Positions 7,878-16,227 of a stretch of 64,000 nt of DNA are shown in pieces. Numbering within the stretch: the first letter of the stretch is position 1; every line of letters starts with the position of its first letter. The stretch spans positions 37,978 to 101,977 of the forward strand of contig JBFFEY010000006.1 in assembly GCA_041558415.1 (NCBI GenBank). Reading direction: 5' to 3'. The position numbers and the translations under genes are program-made. The notes beneath the pieces were generated by a model, which saw only the letters and a program-made list of their open reading frames with translations, ran no database searches and was not told the origin of the DNA. The stretch comes from SG8-39 sp041558415 (GTDB lineage: Bacteria > Pseudomonadota > Gammaproteobacteria > Burkholderiales > SG8-39).

Positions 7878-8368
7878 AGGTGTTCGGTTTCGCCGGATAT
7901 AGCGGTAGCGGGAAGACCACGCTCATCGAGCAGCTTATTCCGCGCTTCGTCGAGCACGGCCTGCGCGTCTCGCTGATCAAGCACGCGCACCATGCCTTCG
8001 ACGTCGACCAGCCCGGCAAGGACTCCTACCGCCACCGCCAGGCGGGCGCGAGCGAGGTGCTGGTCACCTCGTCGCGGCGCTGGGTTCTGATGCACGAGCT
8101 GCGCGGCGAGGCCGAGCCGACGTTCGACGCGCAGGTGAAGCACCTCGCGCCCTGTGATCTGCTGCTGGTCGAGGGCTTCAAGCACGCGCCCATCCCGAAG
8201 CTCGAGGTCTGGCGCGCGGCAACCGGCGAAGGCCTGCTGCACCCGAACGATCCGCATATCGTTGCGCTGGCCTCGGATGCGCAGGTCGAGACGCGCCTGC
8301 CGCGGCTCGACCTGAACGACGTCGAGGGCATCGCCGGCTTTATTCGCAGGCATCTGGCGCTGACATGA
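7874..8368 (+). CDS. mobB: molybdopterin-guanine dinucleotide biosynthesis protein MobB
   Basis: A 164-residue GTP-binding protein with P-loop GYSGSGKTT at residues 8-16, KHAHHAFDVDQPGKDSYRHRQAGA as the typical second motif, and LLLVEGFKHAPIPKLEVWR. MobB assists MobA in attaching the nucleotide to the molybdenum cofactor. It overlaps its neighbours on both sides by ATGA. No mobA is visible in the window, so the MobA partner must be encoded elsewhere. Confidence 0.93.
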   Translation: MKVFGFAGYSGSGKTTLIEQLIPRFVEHGLRVSLIKHAHHAFDVDQPGKDSYRHRQAGASEVLVTSSRRWVLMHELRGEAEPTFDAQVKHLAPCDLLLVEGFKHAPIPKLEVWRAATGEGLLHPNDPHIVALASDAQVETRLPRLDLNDVEGIAGFIRRHLALT

Positions 8369-9591
8369 ACAAGGGCCTGCTTTCGGTCGACGAGGCCCTC
8401 GCCGTGCTGCTGGAGGGCGCCCGCCCGCTCGAGGAGATCGAGACGCTGCCGACGCTGGAGGCGACCGGGCGCGTGCTGGCACGCGCGCAGACCTCGGCGA
8501 TGGATGTTCCGCCGATGGACAACAGTGCGATGGACGGCTACGCGGTGCGCCGCGCGGACGTCGCCGCGCCCGACACCCGGCTGCGGGTGACGCAACGTAT
8601 TGCGGCGGGCGCGGTCGGCGCCGCGCTCGAGCCGGGCACCGCGGCACGCATCTTCACCGGTGCGCCGATTCCGCCGGGCGCGGATGCGATCGTGATGCAG
8701 GAGTTCTGCGCGGTGGACGGCGAGCACGTGATCATCAAGAAAGTGCCCCAGCCTGAGGCGTGGATCCGCCGCCGCGGCAGCGACATCCGCGCGGGTGCAC
8801 AGATCCTCGCGGCGGGCACGCGGCTGCGGCCGCAGGACACCGGACTGGCCGCCTCGGTCGGCATCGCGAGGCTGCCGGTGGTGCGACGCGTGCGCCTCGG
8901 GCTGTTTTTCACCGGCGACGAGCTGGTGATGCCCGGCGACCCCCTGCCGCCGGGGCGCATCTACAACTCGAACCGCTTCACGCTGAACGGGCTGGCCAAG
9001 ATCTTCGACTGCGAGACGCGCGACTACGGCATCGTGCCCGACAGCCTGGAGGCGACGCGCGCCGTGCTGCGTCGCGCGGCGAGCGAGTGCGACGTCATTG
9101 TCACCTCGGGCGGGGTGTCGGTGGGCGAAGCGGACTACGTCAAGCCGGCGGTCGAGGCGGAAGGCTCGCTGCTCATGTGGCGCATCGCCATGAAGCCGGG
9201 GCGGCCGCTCGCCTTCGGCCGCGTAAGCGCTGGGCGGGGCGAGGGACGCGAGGCCGCCTTCATCGGCCTGCCGGGCAACCCAGTGTCGAGCTTCGTCACC
9301 TTCCTGATCTTCGTACGGCCGTTTCTGCTGCGCACGCAGGGCATCGGCGAGGTCGCGCCGCGCGCGCTCGCCGCACGCGCGGATTTCGACTGGATCGACG
9401 CCGATCCGCGGCGCGAGTTCCTGCGCGTAAAATGGAATGCCGCGGGCGGACTCGACCTTTACCCGACGCAGGACTCGGCGGTGATGACCTCGACGGCCTG
9501 GGCCGACGGCCTGCTCGACAACCCGCCGAACCACGCGATCCGCAAGGGCGACCTGGTGCGTTTCCTCCCGTTCACGGAGCTCTACGGATGA
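8365..9591 (+). CDS. moeA: molybdopterin molybdenumtransferase MoeA
   Basis: A 408-residue MoeA inserting molybdate (or tungstate) into adenylylated molybdopterin. Seen are DVPPMDNSAMDGYAVR, the IFTGAPIPPGADAIVMQE loop, RLRPQDTGLAASVG and the MoCF-type domain with SNRFTLNGL, VTSGGVSVGEADYVK and FIGLPGNPVSSFVTF. Length and domain order are normal. It starts inside the mobB stop and ends inside the moaD start (ATGA at both ends), so the four cofactor genes are coupled. Substrate supply by TupABC is consistent with this operon. Confidence 0.95.
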   Translation: MNKGLLSVDEALAVLLEGARPLEEIETLPTLEATGRVLARAQTSAMDVPPMDNSAMDGYAVRRADVAAPDTRLRVTQRIAAGAVGAALEPGTAARIFTGAPIPPGADAIVMQEFCAVDGEHVIIKKVPQPEAWIRRRGSDIRAGAQILAAGTRLRPQDTGLAASVGIARLPVVRRVRLGLFFTGDELVMPGDPLPPGRIYNSNRFTLNGLAKIFDCETRDYGIVPDSLEATRAVLRRAASECDVIVTSGGVSVGEADYVKPAVEAEGSLLMWRIAMKPGRPLAFGRVSAGRGEGREAAFIGLPGNPVSSFVTFLIFVRPFLLRTQGIGEVAPRALAARADFDWIDADPRREFLRVKWNAAGGLDLYPTQDSAVMTSTAWADGLLDNPPNHAIRKGDLVRFLPFTELYG

Positions 9592-9845
9592 AAGTGAAAG
9601 TGCTGTTCTTCGCCTCGCTGCGCGAGCAGCTCGGCCACGCGGGCGAGGAAATCGAGCTGCCGGATGGCGTGGCCACGGTCGGTGGCCTGCGCGCGCATCT
9701 CATGGCGCGCGGCGACGCCTGGAGCGCCGCCCTCGGCGATGGCCGCCGGCTGCGCGCCGCGGTGAACCAGGACATGGCCTCGCCCGAAGCGATGCTGCGC
9801 GCGGGCGACGAGGTGGCGTTCTTCCCGCCGGTGACCGGAGGCTGA
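9588..9845 (+). CDS. moaD: molybdopterin synthase small subunit MoaD
   Basis: An 85-residue ubiquitin-like sulfur carrier starting MKVKVLFFASLREQLG and ending in the diagnostic VTGG. The C-terminal Gly-Gly is thiocarboxylated and donates sulfur to precursor Z in complex with MoaE. The ATG at 9588 overlaps the moeA stop by four bases; the frame is open much further upstream, but that part is only a shadow of moeA. moaE follows one base later. Confidence 0.95.
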   Translation: MKVKVLFFASLREQLGHAGEEIELPDGVATVGGLRAHLMARGDAWSAALGDGRRLRAAVNQDMASPEAMLRAGDEVAFFPPVTGG

Positions 9846-9846
9846 A

Positions 9847-10323
9847 TTGAGAATCGTGATCCAGCACGACGATTTCGACGCCGGCGCGGAAACGCGCGCG
9901 CTCTCGGCCGGCAATCCGGCCGTCGGCGCGGTGGCCAGCTTCGTCGGCCTGGTGCGCGACCGCAACGATGGCACGGCCGTGGCGACGATGACGCTGGAGC
10001 ACTATCCGGGCATGACCGAGAAGGCGATCGCCCGCATCGTCGACGAGGCGAAGCGGCGCTGGGACGTCATCGACTGCACGGTGATCCATCGCATCGGTGA
10101 ACTGCGACCGGCGGACCAGATCGTGCTCGTCGCGGTGGCGAGCGCGCACCGCGGCGACGCCTTCGCCGCCTGCGAATTCATCATGGACTACCTCAAGACG
10201 CAGGCGCCGTTCTGGAAAAAGGAAGCGACCCCCGAGGGTGCGCGCTGGGTCGATGCGCGCGCGAGCGACGACGCGGCCGCGGCGCGCTGGGCGCCGACGC
10301 CTACCAAGAACCGCGCCGCCTGA
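9847..10323 (+). CDS. moaE: molybdopterin synthase large subunit MoaE
   Basis: A 158-residue MoaE: GAVASFVGLVRDRNDG, LEHYPGMTEKAI, VIHRIGELRPADQIVLVAVASAHRGDAFAACEFIMDYLK and the catalytic Lys region PFWKKEATPEGARWVDA. It converts precursor Z to molybdopterin with MoaD. The start is a TTG at 9847, giving the expected MRIVIQ N-terminus. The last ~20 residues are a low-complexity tail. Its 3' end overlaps a leftward gene by 23 bases. Confidence 0.93.
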   Translation: MRIVIQHDDFDAGAETRALSAGNPAVGAVASFVGLVRDRNDGTAVATMTLEHYPGMTEKAIARIVDEAKRRWDVIDCTVIHRIGELRPADQIVLVAVASAHRGDAFAACEFIMDYLKTQAPFWKKEATPEGARWVDARASDDAAAARWAPTPTKNRAA

Positions 10324-10597
10324 GGCGCGCGGCGAGCGTCCAGGGCAGCTGCGCGAGCGCCATCGCGGCGGCTGCGATGGCGACGATCGGCGCGAGGCGC
10401 CAGGGCCAGGGGCCGAGAAAATCGACGATCGAGCGCACGCCGGGCTTGGAGGGGCCGACGAAGCCGTAATTCCAGCCGAAGGCGAGATCGATCGGCAGCA
10501 CGGCCGCGACGTAGAGCGCGGCGGCGGCGAGGGTCAGCAGCGCGATCGTGCACAGCGCGAGCAGGTGCAGGCTCGAGAAGGCCCTGAAGCTCTCCAC
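10301..10597 (-). CDS. shortened TIGR02206/YwaF-like membrane protein, middle missing
   Basis: About 98 residues from GTG 10597. The N-terminus (SFRAFSSLHLLALCTIALL) resembles the first helix of TIGR02206/YwaF membrane proteins, and the C-terminal half carries their late motif NYGFVGPSKPGVRSIVDFLGPWPW followed by one more helix. Family members, as I recall, are about 230 residues with six or more helices; here the central helices appear deleted in frame, leaving roughly three. It could be a remnant or a genuinely small derivative. The function of the family is unknown. An ATG at 10639 would extend it into crcB and is less likely. Confidence 0.5.
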   Translation of the reverse strand: MESFRAFSSLHLLALCTIALLTLAAAALYVAAVLPIDLAFGWNYGFVGPSKPGVRSIVDFLGPWPWRLAPIVAIAAAAMALAQLPWTLAARLRRRGSW

Positions 10598-10637
10598 CGC
10601 GCGAGTGTAATCGCGGGCCCCCGGTAAAATGGCGCGC

Positions 10638-11024
10638 ATGAATGCGATGGCCTTCGCCGCGGTGGGCGCCGGTGCCGCGCTCGGGGCGTGGCTGCGCTGG
10701 GGATTCACCACCTGGCTCAATCCGCTCACGCCAAACCTGCCGCTCGGCACGCTCACGGCGAACGTGCTTGGCGGCTACCTGGTCGGGCTGGCGGTGACCT
10801 ATTTCGGCGGGCACGCCTCGAGCCTGCCGCCCGAGTGGCGGCTGGCGTGCATCACGGGCTTTCTGGGCGCGCTGACCACGTTTTCCACCTTCTCGGCGGA
10901 ATCCCTGGCCCTGGTCGAGTCGGGTCGCATCGCGAGCGCCGCGGTCCATTCGGCAGCGCACCTGTTCGGGGCGCTCATCGCCACGGCGCTCGGGGTGGCC
11001 ACCGCGCGCGCGCTCGGCTGGTGA
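10638..11024 (+). CDS. crcB: fluoride channel CrcB (Fluc)
   Basis: A ~128-residue four-helix fluoride exporter that dimerises in the inner membrane. It shows LGAWLRWGF, PLGTLTANVLGGYLVGL and the pore-region signature GFLGALTTFSTFSAESL. ATG 10638 matches family N-termini; ATG 10629 or 10644 are alternatives. No fluoride riboswitch fold was recognised in the short divergent upstream region, which is mostly occupied by the leftward membrane-protein gene. Confidence 0.93.
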   Translation: MNAMAFAAVGAGAALGAWLRWGFTTWLNPLTPNLPLGTLTANVLGGYLVGLAVTYFGGHASSLPPEWRLACITGFLGALTTFSTFSAESLALVESGRIASAAVHSAAHLFGALIATALGVATARALGW

Positions 11025-11034
11025 GCAGCGGGCC

Positions 11035-11054
11035 GCGGCCAGCGGCGTGGCCGC
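11035..11054 (+). terminator. stem-loop just after crcB
   Basis: GCGGCCA (11035-11041) pairs perfectly with TGGCCGC (11048-11054) around a 6-base loop, 10 bases past the crcB stop. There is no U-tract, so it is at best a weak or Rho-aided terminator. Confidence 0.35.
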
Positions 11055-11082
11055 TGCAACGCGCCGGCAGGCGGTTTAGAAT
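11054..11082 (+). promoter_or_regulatory. possible sigma-70 promoter for aapJQMP
   Basis: A good -10 hexamer TAGAAT (11077-11082) lies in a small AT-rich patch, with a weak -35 CTGCAA 17 bases upstream that overlaps the preceding stem-loop. A strong ribosome site (GGAGGAGGAA) follows before the ATG at 11126. Confidence 0.35.
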
Positions 11083-11125
11083 TTGGTGCGGTCGAATGAC
11101 CCCATCAATCCGGAGGAGGAACGTG

Positions 11126-12136
11126 ATGAAAGCATTCCTGGCAGTGACCAGCGCGCTCGCGCTCACGCTTGCGGCACTGCCCGCGCAGGCGCAATCGACC
11201 CTGGACGCGGTGAAGTCCAAGGGCTTCGTGCAGTGCGGCGTCAACACCGGCCTTGCCGGTTTTTCGCAACCCGATTCGAAGGGCCAGTGGCAGGGGCTCG
11301 ACGTCGACCTGTGCCGCGCGGTCGCAGCGGCCGTGTTCGGCGACGCCTCGAAAGTGCGCTATACGCCGCTGACGGCGCAGCAGCGCTTCACTGCGCTGCA
11401 GTCGGGTGAAATCGACATCCTGGCGCGCAACACCACCTGGACCACGTCGCGCGATACCAGCCTGGGCCTCAATTTCGCCGGCGTGAACTACTACGACGGC
11501 CAGGGTTTCATGGTGCCAAAGAAGCTCAACGTGAAGAGCGCCAAGCAGCTTTCGGGCGCGACGGTCTGCGTGCAGCCCGGCACGACGACCGAGCTCAACC
11601 TCGCCGACTATTTCCGCGCCAACAACATGACCTTCAAGCCGGTGGTGATCGAGAAGCTGGAAGAGGTGACCAACGCCTACTTCTCCGGCCGCTGCGACGT
11701 CTACACGACGGACGTCTCGGGCCTGGTGTCGGTGCGCAAGTCGCGCGCGCAGAACCCGGCCGACCACGTCATCCTGCCCGAGGTCATCTCGAAGGAGCCG
11801 CTCGGGCCGGTCGTGCGGCACGGCGACGACAAGTGGTTCGACATCGTCAAGTGGTCGCTGTTCGCCATGTTCGAAGCCGAGGAGCAGGGGCTTGCCTCGA
11901 GCAATATCGACCAGATGGCAGGCAGCAAGAACCCGGGCGTCCAGCGCTTCGTCGGCGCGAGCGGCGAGCTCGGCAAGATGCTCGGCCTGGACGACAAGTG
12001 GGCGTTCAATATCGTCAAGCAGGTCGGCAACTACGGCGAGAGTTTCGACCGCAACCTGAAGCCGCTCGGCTTCGACCGCGGCATCAACGCGCTGTGGACC
12101 AAGGGCGGCCTGATGTACGCGCCGCCCATGCGCTAG
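11126..12136 (+). CDS. aapJ: general L-amino-acid binding protein AapJ
   Basis: A 336-residue periplasmic binding protein with a signal peptide ending near PAQA. It shows the AapJ/BztA pattern: TLDAVKSKGFVQCGVNTGLAGFS, GLDVDLCRAVAAAVFGD, ARNTTWTTSRDTSLGLNF, YDGQGFMVPKKL and ELNLADYFRANNM. It collects amino acids broadly for the AapQM permease. ATG 11126 follows a strong GGAGGAGGAA site. It leads a four-gene operon. Confidence 0.94.
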   Translation: MKAFLAVTSALALTLAALPAQAQSTLDAVKSKGFVQCGVNTGLAGFSQPDSKGQWQGLDVDLCRAVAAAVFGDASKVRYTPLTAQQRFTALQSGEIDILARNTTWTTSRDTSLGLNFAGVNYYDGQGFMVPKKLNVKSAKQLSGATVCVQPGTTTELNLADYFRANNMTFKPVVIEKLEEVTNAYFSGRCDVYTTDVSGLVSVRKSRAQNPADHVILPEVISKEPLGPVVRHGDDKWFDIVKWSLFAMFEAEEQGLASSNIDQMAGSKNPGVQRFVGASGELGKMLGLDDKWAFNIVKQVGNYGESFDRNLKPLGFDRGINALWTKGGLMYAPPMR

Positions 12137-12205
12137 GCACCGGCCGGCCGAGCGCCAGCCTTCGCGCGGCAGCGGGCTGATCCCCGCCGCCGCGTCCATT
12201 GCCTC

Positions 12206-13360
12206 GTGCATTATTCGCTGCGCGACGCGCGCTTCCGCGCGCTTGTGTTCCAGATCGTCGCCCTCGGCGCGGTGCTCGCCGCGGTCGCGTACCTCGTCAC
12301 CAACACCGTCACCAACCTCGAAGCGCGCAAGATTGCGAGCGGCTTCGGCTTTCTTGCGCGCGAGGCCGGCTTTGCGATCGGCGAGACCACCTTCATCGCC
12401 TACAGCGCGGCCGACAGCTACCTGCGCGCGCTCGCCGTGGGCCTGGCGAACACCTTCCGCGTCGCGCTGCTCGGCGTCGTCCTGGCGACGATCGTCGGCA
12501 CGCTGGTCGGGCTCGCGCGGCTGTCGTCGAACTGGCTGATCAACCGTCTCGCTGCAGTCTACGTCGAGGTGCTGCGCAACGTACCGCTGCTGGTCCAGCT
12601 GTTCTTCTGGTACGCGATCATCTCGGAGAACCTGCCCGGACCGCGTGCGGCGCTCAATCCGCTGCCGGGGGTTTTTCTCAGCAACCGCGGCATCGCGGTG
12701 CCGACGCTGATTGCCGAGAACGCGCACGCCTGGATGCTCGGCGCCTTCGGGCTCGGGCTGGTGCTCGCCTGGCGCCTCGCGGTCTGGGCGCGGCGTCGGC
12801 AGGCACGCACCGGGCAGCCGTTTCACGCCTTCTGGGCGGGGCTGGCCATCGCGCTCGGCCTGCCGCTGGCGGTCTTCTTCGGTGCCGGCGCGCCGTTCAG
12901 GCTCGAAGTGCCCGCGCTCGCCGGCTTCAACTTCGCCGGTGGCGCGACGCTGACACCCGAGTTCGCCGCGTTGCTCACCGGCCTCACCGTCTACACCGCG
13001 GCATTCATTGCCGAAATTGTGCGTGCCGGCGTGCTCGCCGTGCAGCGCGGCCAGTTCGAGGCCGCCTCTGCGCTCGGCCTGCACCGCAACCTGGCGATGC
13101 GCCTCGTGGTGCTGCCGCAGGCGCTGCGCGTGATCGTACCGCCGCTCACCAGCCAGTACCTGAACCTCACCAAGAACAGCTCGCTCGCGGTGGCGATCGG
13201 CTATCCGGACATCGTCTCGATCGCCAACACCGCGATTAACCAGACCGGGCAGGCGATCGAAGGCATCGCCATCATCATGGCGGTGTACCTGACGATCAGC
13301 CTGTCGATCTCGGCGTTCATGAACTGGTACAACAAGCGCATCGCGCTGGTGGAGCGGTAA
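12206..13360 (+). CDS. aapQ: amino-acid ABC permease AapQ
   Basis: A 384-residue permease of the His/Glu/Gln/Arg family with the long AapQ N-terminal extension (NTVTNLEARKIASGFGFL) and the large inserted loop between helices. Typical motifs are YVEVLRNVPLLVQLFFWYAII and the EAA loop VQRGQFEAASALGLHRN. It heterodimerises with AapM. The start is GTG 12206. The stop is immediately followed by a 65-bp inverted-repeat element that separates it from aapM. Confidence 0.92.
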   Translation: MHYSLRDARFRALVFQIVALGAVLAAVAYLVTNTVTNLEARKIASGFGFLAREAGFAIGETTFIAYSAADSYLRALAVGLANTFRVALLGVVLATIVGTLVGLARLSSNWLINRLAAVYVEVLRNVPLLVQLFFWYAIISENLPGPRAALNPLPGVFLSNRGIAVPTLIAENAHAWMLGAFGLGLVLAWRLAVWARRRQARTGQPFHAFWAGLAIALGLPLAVFFGAGAPFRLEVPALAGFNFAGGATLTPEFAALLTGLTVYTAAFIAEIVRAGVLAVQRGQFEAASALGLHRNLAMRLVVLPQALRVIVPPLTSQYLNLTKNSSLAVAIGYPDIVSIANTAINQTGQAIEGIAIIMAVYLTISLSISAFMNWYNKRIALVER

Positions 13361-13425
13361 ATGGGGTCAGACCCCGTCATCGCAGACCGAGGCCCGCTGA
13401 AGACCGGCAGGGGGTCTGACCCCAT
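13361..13425. repeat. 65-bp element bounded by 15-bp inverted repeats
   Basis: ATGGGGTCAGACCCC (13361-13375) is repeated as its exact reverse complement at 13411-13425. Each arm is itself a near-palindrome (GGGGTC, one base, GACCCC). Similar GGGGTCAGACCCC repeats are, as I recall, scattered in many betaproteobacterial genomes. The element fills the space between aapQ and aapM, supplies the ATG used by aapM, and could fold into a strong hairpin in the operon mRNA. Confidence 0.75.
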
Positions 13426-14488
13426 GGCCTGGGTACGCAGCAATCTGTTCTCCAGCTGGGGCAACACCGCGGCGACGCTGGTGATTGTCTACCTGCTGTG
13501 GAAGCTGATGCTGCCGTTCCTCGACTGGGCGATCGTCAAGGCGGTGTGGTGGTCGCCCGACGCCAAGGCCTGCCGCCGCGAGGCGAGCGGTGCCTGCTGG
13601 GCGCTGATCGCCGACAAGCATCGCTTCATGCTGTTCGGCACCTATCCCTTCGACGCGCAGTGGCGCCCGGCGCTCGCGAGCCTGATTTTCGTCGCCCTCT
13701 ACGTGGTGAGCGCGATGCGCGTCTGTTGGCGCCCCTGGCTGGCACTGGTCTGGCTCGGCGGTCTCGCCGCGATCGGCGTGCTGATGTGGGGCGGCGTGTT
13801 CGGCATGGTGTACGTGGAAAACGAGCGTTGGGGCGGCCTCGCGCTGACGCTGCTGCTCGCCACCTTCGGCATCGCCATCGCCTTTCCGCTGTCGATCCTG
13901 CTCGCGCTGGCGCGTCGCTCGACCATGCCGGTCATCCGCTGGCTGGCGATCGGCTACATCGAGCTGATCCGCGGCGTGCCGCTCATCAGCCTGCTCTTCA
14001 TGGCCTCGGTGATGCTGCCGCTGTTCCTGCCCGAGGGCGTGACGATCGACAAGCTTCTGCGCGCGCAGATCGCGATGATCCTGTTCGCCGCCGCCTACCT
14101 TGCCGAGGTGGTGCGCGGCGGACTGCAGGCGATTCCGCGCGGCCAGTACGAGGCGGCGCAGGCGCTCGGGCTGTCGTACTGGAAGATGATGGGCCTGATC
14201 ATTCTGCCGCAGGCCCTGCGCATCTCGATCCCGCCGCTGGTCAACACGTTCATCGGATTCTTCAAGGACACTTCCCTGGTGCTGATCATCGGCCTGTTCG
14301 ACCTGCTCACCACGGTGAAGGTCTCGCTCACCGAGCCGAAGTGGACCGGTTTTGGCGTCGAGGCCTACCTGTTCGCCTCCGCGGTGTATTTCGTGTTCTG
14401 CTTTGGGATGTCGCGCTACAGTCAGGCGCTCGAGGCGAGCCTCGGCGCCGCGCAGGCGCGCACCACGGCCGGCAAGGGGGCCGCATGA
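13424..14488 (+). CDS. aapM: amino-acid ABC permease AapM
   Basis: A 354-residue partner permease. After an N-terminal segment it shows ENERWGGLALTLLLATFGIA, YIELIRGVPLISLLFMAS, the EAA loop IPRGQYEAAQALGLSYWKMMGLIILPQALR and FFKDTSLVLIIGLFDLL. The start is placed at ATG 13424, whose first two bases belong to the inverted-repeat element. The frame is open through the element to ATG 13361, but those 21 extra residues are translated repeat and not family-like. It overlaps aapP by ATGA. Confidence 0.92.
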   Translation: MAWVRSNLFSSWGNTAATLVIVYLLWKLMLPFLDWAIVKAVWWSPDAKACRREASGACWALIADKHRFMLFGTYPFDAQWRPALASLIFVALYVVSAMRVCWRPWLALVWLGGLAAIGVLMWGGVFGMVYVENERWGGLALTLLLATFGIAIAFPLSILLALARRSTMPVIRWLAIGYIELIRGVPLISLLFMASVMLPLFLPEGVTIDKLLRAQIAMILFAAAYLAEVVRGGLQAIPRGQYEAAQALGLSYWKMMGLIILPQALRISIPPLVNTFIGFFKDTSLVLIIGLFDLLTTVKVSLTEPKWTGFGVEAYLFASAVYFVFCFGMSRYSQALEASLGAAQARTTAGKGAA

Positions 14489-15213
14489 TCGAGCTTTCGC
14501 GCGTCAACAAGTGGTACGGCGACTTTCACGTGCTGAAGGACGTCGACATCAAGGTCGCCAAGGGCGAGAAGGTCGTGGTCTGCGGGCCCTCGGGTTCGGG
14601 CAAGTCGACCATGATCCGACTCATCAACCGGCTCGAGACGCACCAGTCCGGGCGCATCGTGGTCGACGGCATCGAGCTGACGGACGATCTCAAGTCGGTG
14701 GACGCCATCCGCCGCGAGGTCGGCATGGTGTTCCAGAGCTTCAACCTGTTTCCGCACCTCACCGTGCTGGAGAACCTGACGCTGGCGCCGATCTGGGTGC
14801 GCAAGATGCCGAAGCGCGCCGCCGAGGAGCACGCGCAGCACTTCCTCGAGCGTGTGAAGATTCCGGAACAGGCCGACAAATACCCGGGCCAGCTCTCCGG
14901 CGGCCAGCAGCAGCGCGTCGCGATTGCGCGCGCGCTGTGCATGCGGCCGAAAGTGATGCTGTTCGACGAGCCGACCTCGGCGCTCGATCCGGAGATGATC
15001 AAGGAAGTGCTCGACGTCATGATCGAGCTCGCCAACGAGGGCATGACCATGGTGTGTGTCACGCACGAGATGGGCTTCGCCAAGACCGTCGCCGACCGCG
15101 TCGTGTTCATGGATCAGGGCGAGATCGTCGAGGCGGCGCCGCCGCACGAGTTCTTCGAGGCGCCGAAGACGGATCGCGCCAAGCTCTTCCTCAGCCAGAT
15201 CCTGGGACACTAG
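14485..15213 (+). CDS. aapP: amino-acid ABC transporter ATPase AapP
   Basis: A 242-residue ATPase with Walker A GPSGSGKS, Q-loop VFQSFNLFPHLTVLEN, signature LSGGQQQRVAIARAL, Walker B VMLFDEPTSALDPE and switch His VTHEMGFA. It powers AapQM. It starts inside the aapM stop (ATGA). Length and motifs match GlnQ/AapP proteins. Confidence 0.95.
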   Translation: MIELSRVNKWYGDFHVLKDVDIKVAKGEKVVVCGPSGSGKSTMIRLINRLETHQSGRIVVDGIELTDDLKSVDAIRREVGMVFQSFNLFPHLTVLENLTLAPIWVRKMPKRAAEEHAQHFLERVKIPEQADKYPGQLSGGQQQRVAIARALCMRPKVMLFDEPTSALDPEMIKEVLDVMIELANEGMTMVCVTHEMGFAKTVADRVVFMDQGEIVEAAPPHEFFEAPKTDRAKLFLSQILGH

Positions 15214-15216
15214 CGC

Positions 15217-16227
15217 GTGCGTAACCTGATCACCGACGTGGCGGGCCTGCGCGTCGGCCACGCCCACGATGCGACGATTGCCAGCGGCGTCAGCGTCGCG
15301 CTGTTCGACGGCCAGGCGACGGCATCGGTTTCGGTGCAGGGCGGGGCGCCGGGCACGCGCGACACCGGACTGCTCGAACCCGAGATGGCCGTGCCGAAGA
15401 TCGATACGGTGGTGCTCGCCGGCGGTTCGGCGTTCGGGCTCGATGCCGCGGGCGGCGTGATCAATGCGCTTTCGCAGCGCGGCGTCGGATTCGAGGTCGC
15501 GGGTCTGCGCGTGCCGATCGCGAGCCAAGCGATCCTTTTCGACCTCGTCAACGGCGGGCGCAAACCCTGGCTGTCCGATCCGGAATGCGAGCATCCTCCG
15601 TATTGGGCGCTGGGACGGGCGGCGGCGCTTGCCGCCGAGGAGGCATTCGCCCTCGGCACGGTCGGCGCAGGCGCCGGTGCGACCACGGCCGATCTGAAAG
15701 GGGGGCTGGGCTCGAGCAGCACGCGAACGCGCTCGGGACACGTCGTCGGAGCGCTGGTTGCGGTCAATGCGCTCGGATCCACGATCATCGGCGATGGCCC
15801 GCATTTCTGGGCCGGCGCCTACGAGCGTGAACGCGAATTCGGCGGCCTGGGCTGGCCGGCTTCGATCCCTGCGGATTCGCTCGCGCCGCGCTTCAAGGCG
15901 GGTGTTCAGCCCTCGACCACGATCGGGTTGGTGGCGACCGACGCGACGCTGAGCAAGGCCGAGTGCAAGCGGCTCGCCATCATGGCGCATAACGGGCTGG
16001 CGCGTGCCATCCGACCGGCGCACGCGCCGATGGACGGCGACACGCTGTTCGCCGCGGCGACCGGACGCAACCGCTCAGCGGTTGACTCGATCTTGCTGAC
16101 CGAGCTCGGCCTGGCCGCGGCGGACTGTGTCGCGCGGGCAATCGCGCGCGGTGTGTTCGAGGCGCAGGCACTGCCGTTCCCCGGCGCGCTGCCGGCCTGG
16201 AAGGACCGCTTCGCTGCCCGCGCCTAG
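15217..16227 (+). CDS. P1-family N-terminal nucleophile aminopeptidase (DmpA-like)
   Basis: A 336-residue member of peptidase family S58 (DmpA, L-aminopeptidase/D-esterase). Precursors self-cleave before a Ser that becomes the nucleophile; the matching site is KGGLG|SSSTR near residue 165/166. Other family features are TVVLAGGSAFGLDAAGGV and TIGLVATDATLSKAECKRLA. GTG 15217 lies three bases after the aapP stop, so it may be cotranscribed with the amino-acid importer, which fits use of imported peptides or amides. Substrate is not predictable. Confidence 0.88.
   Translation: MRNLITDVAGLRVGHAHDATIASGVSVALFDGQATASVSVQGGAPGTRDTGLLEPEMAVPKIDTVVLAGGSAFGLDAAGGVINALSQRGVGFEVAGLRVPIASQAILFDLVNGGRKPWLSDPECEHPPYWALGRAAALAAEEAFALGTVGAGAGATTADLKGGLGSSSTRTRSGHVVGALVAVNALGSTIIGDGPHFWAGAYEREREFGGLGWPASIPADSLAPRFKAGVQPSTTIGLVATDATLSKAECKRLAIMAHNGLARAIRPAHAPMDGDTLFAAATGRNRSAVDSILLTELGLAAADCVARAIARGVFEAQALPFPGALPAWKDRFAARA

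Noticed and set aside
8760..9587. Upstream extension of the moaD frame into moeA.
   Set aside because: The extension is Arg-rich shadow of moeA; the MoaD family start MKVKVLFFA at 9588 fits exactly.
10324..10637. Fluoride riboswitch before crcB.
   Set aside because: The upstream DNA is mostly the leftward membrane-protein gene and no GGNGAUGG/CC..UGAU-type riboswitch core was seen.
11105..13084. Long open frame of ~659 codons antisense to aapJ/aapQ, with similar long antisense frames at 19830-22751, 30738-33353, 33259-35592 and 58313-61144.
   Set aside because: They mirror well-supported genes codon for codon, are rich in Arg/His/Gly/Ala without any domain, and are expected by-products of very GC-rich coding DNA.
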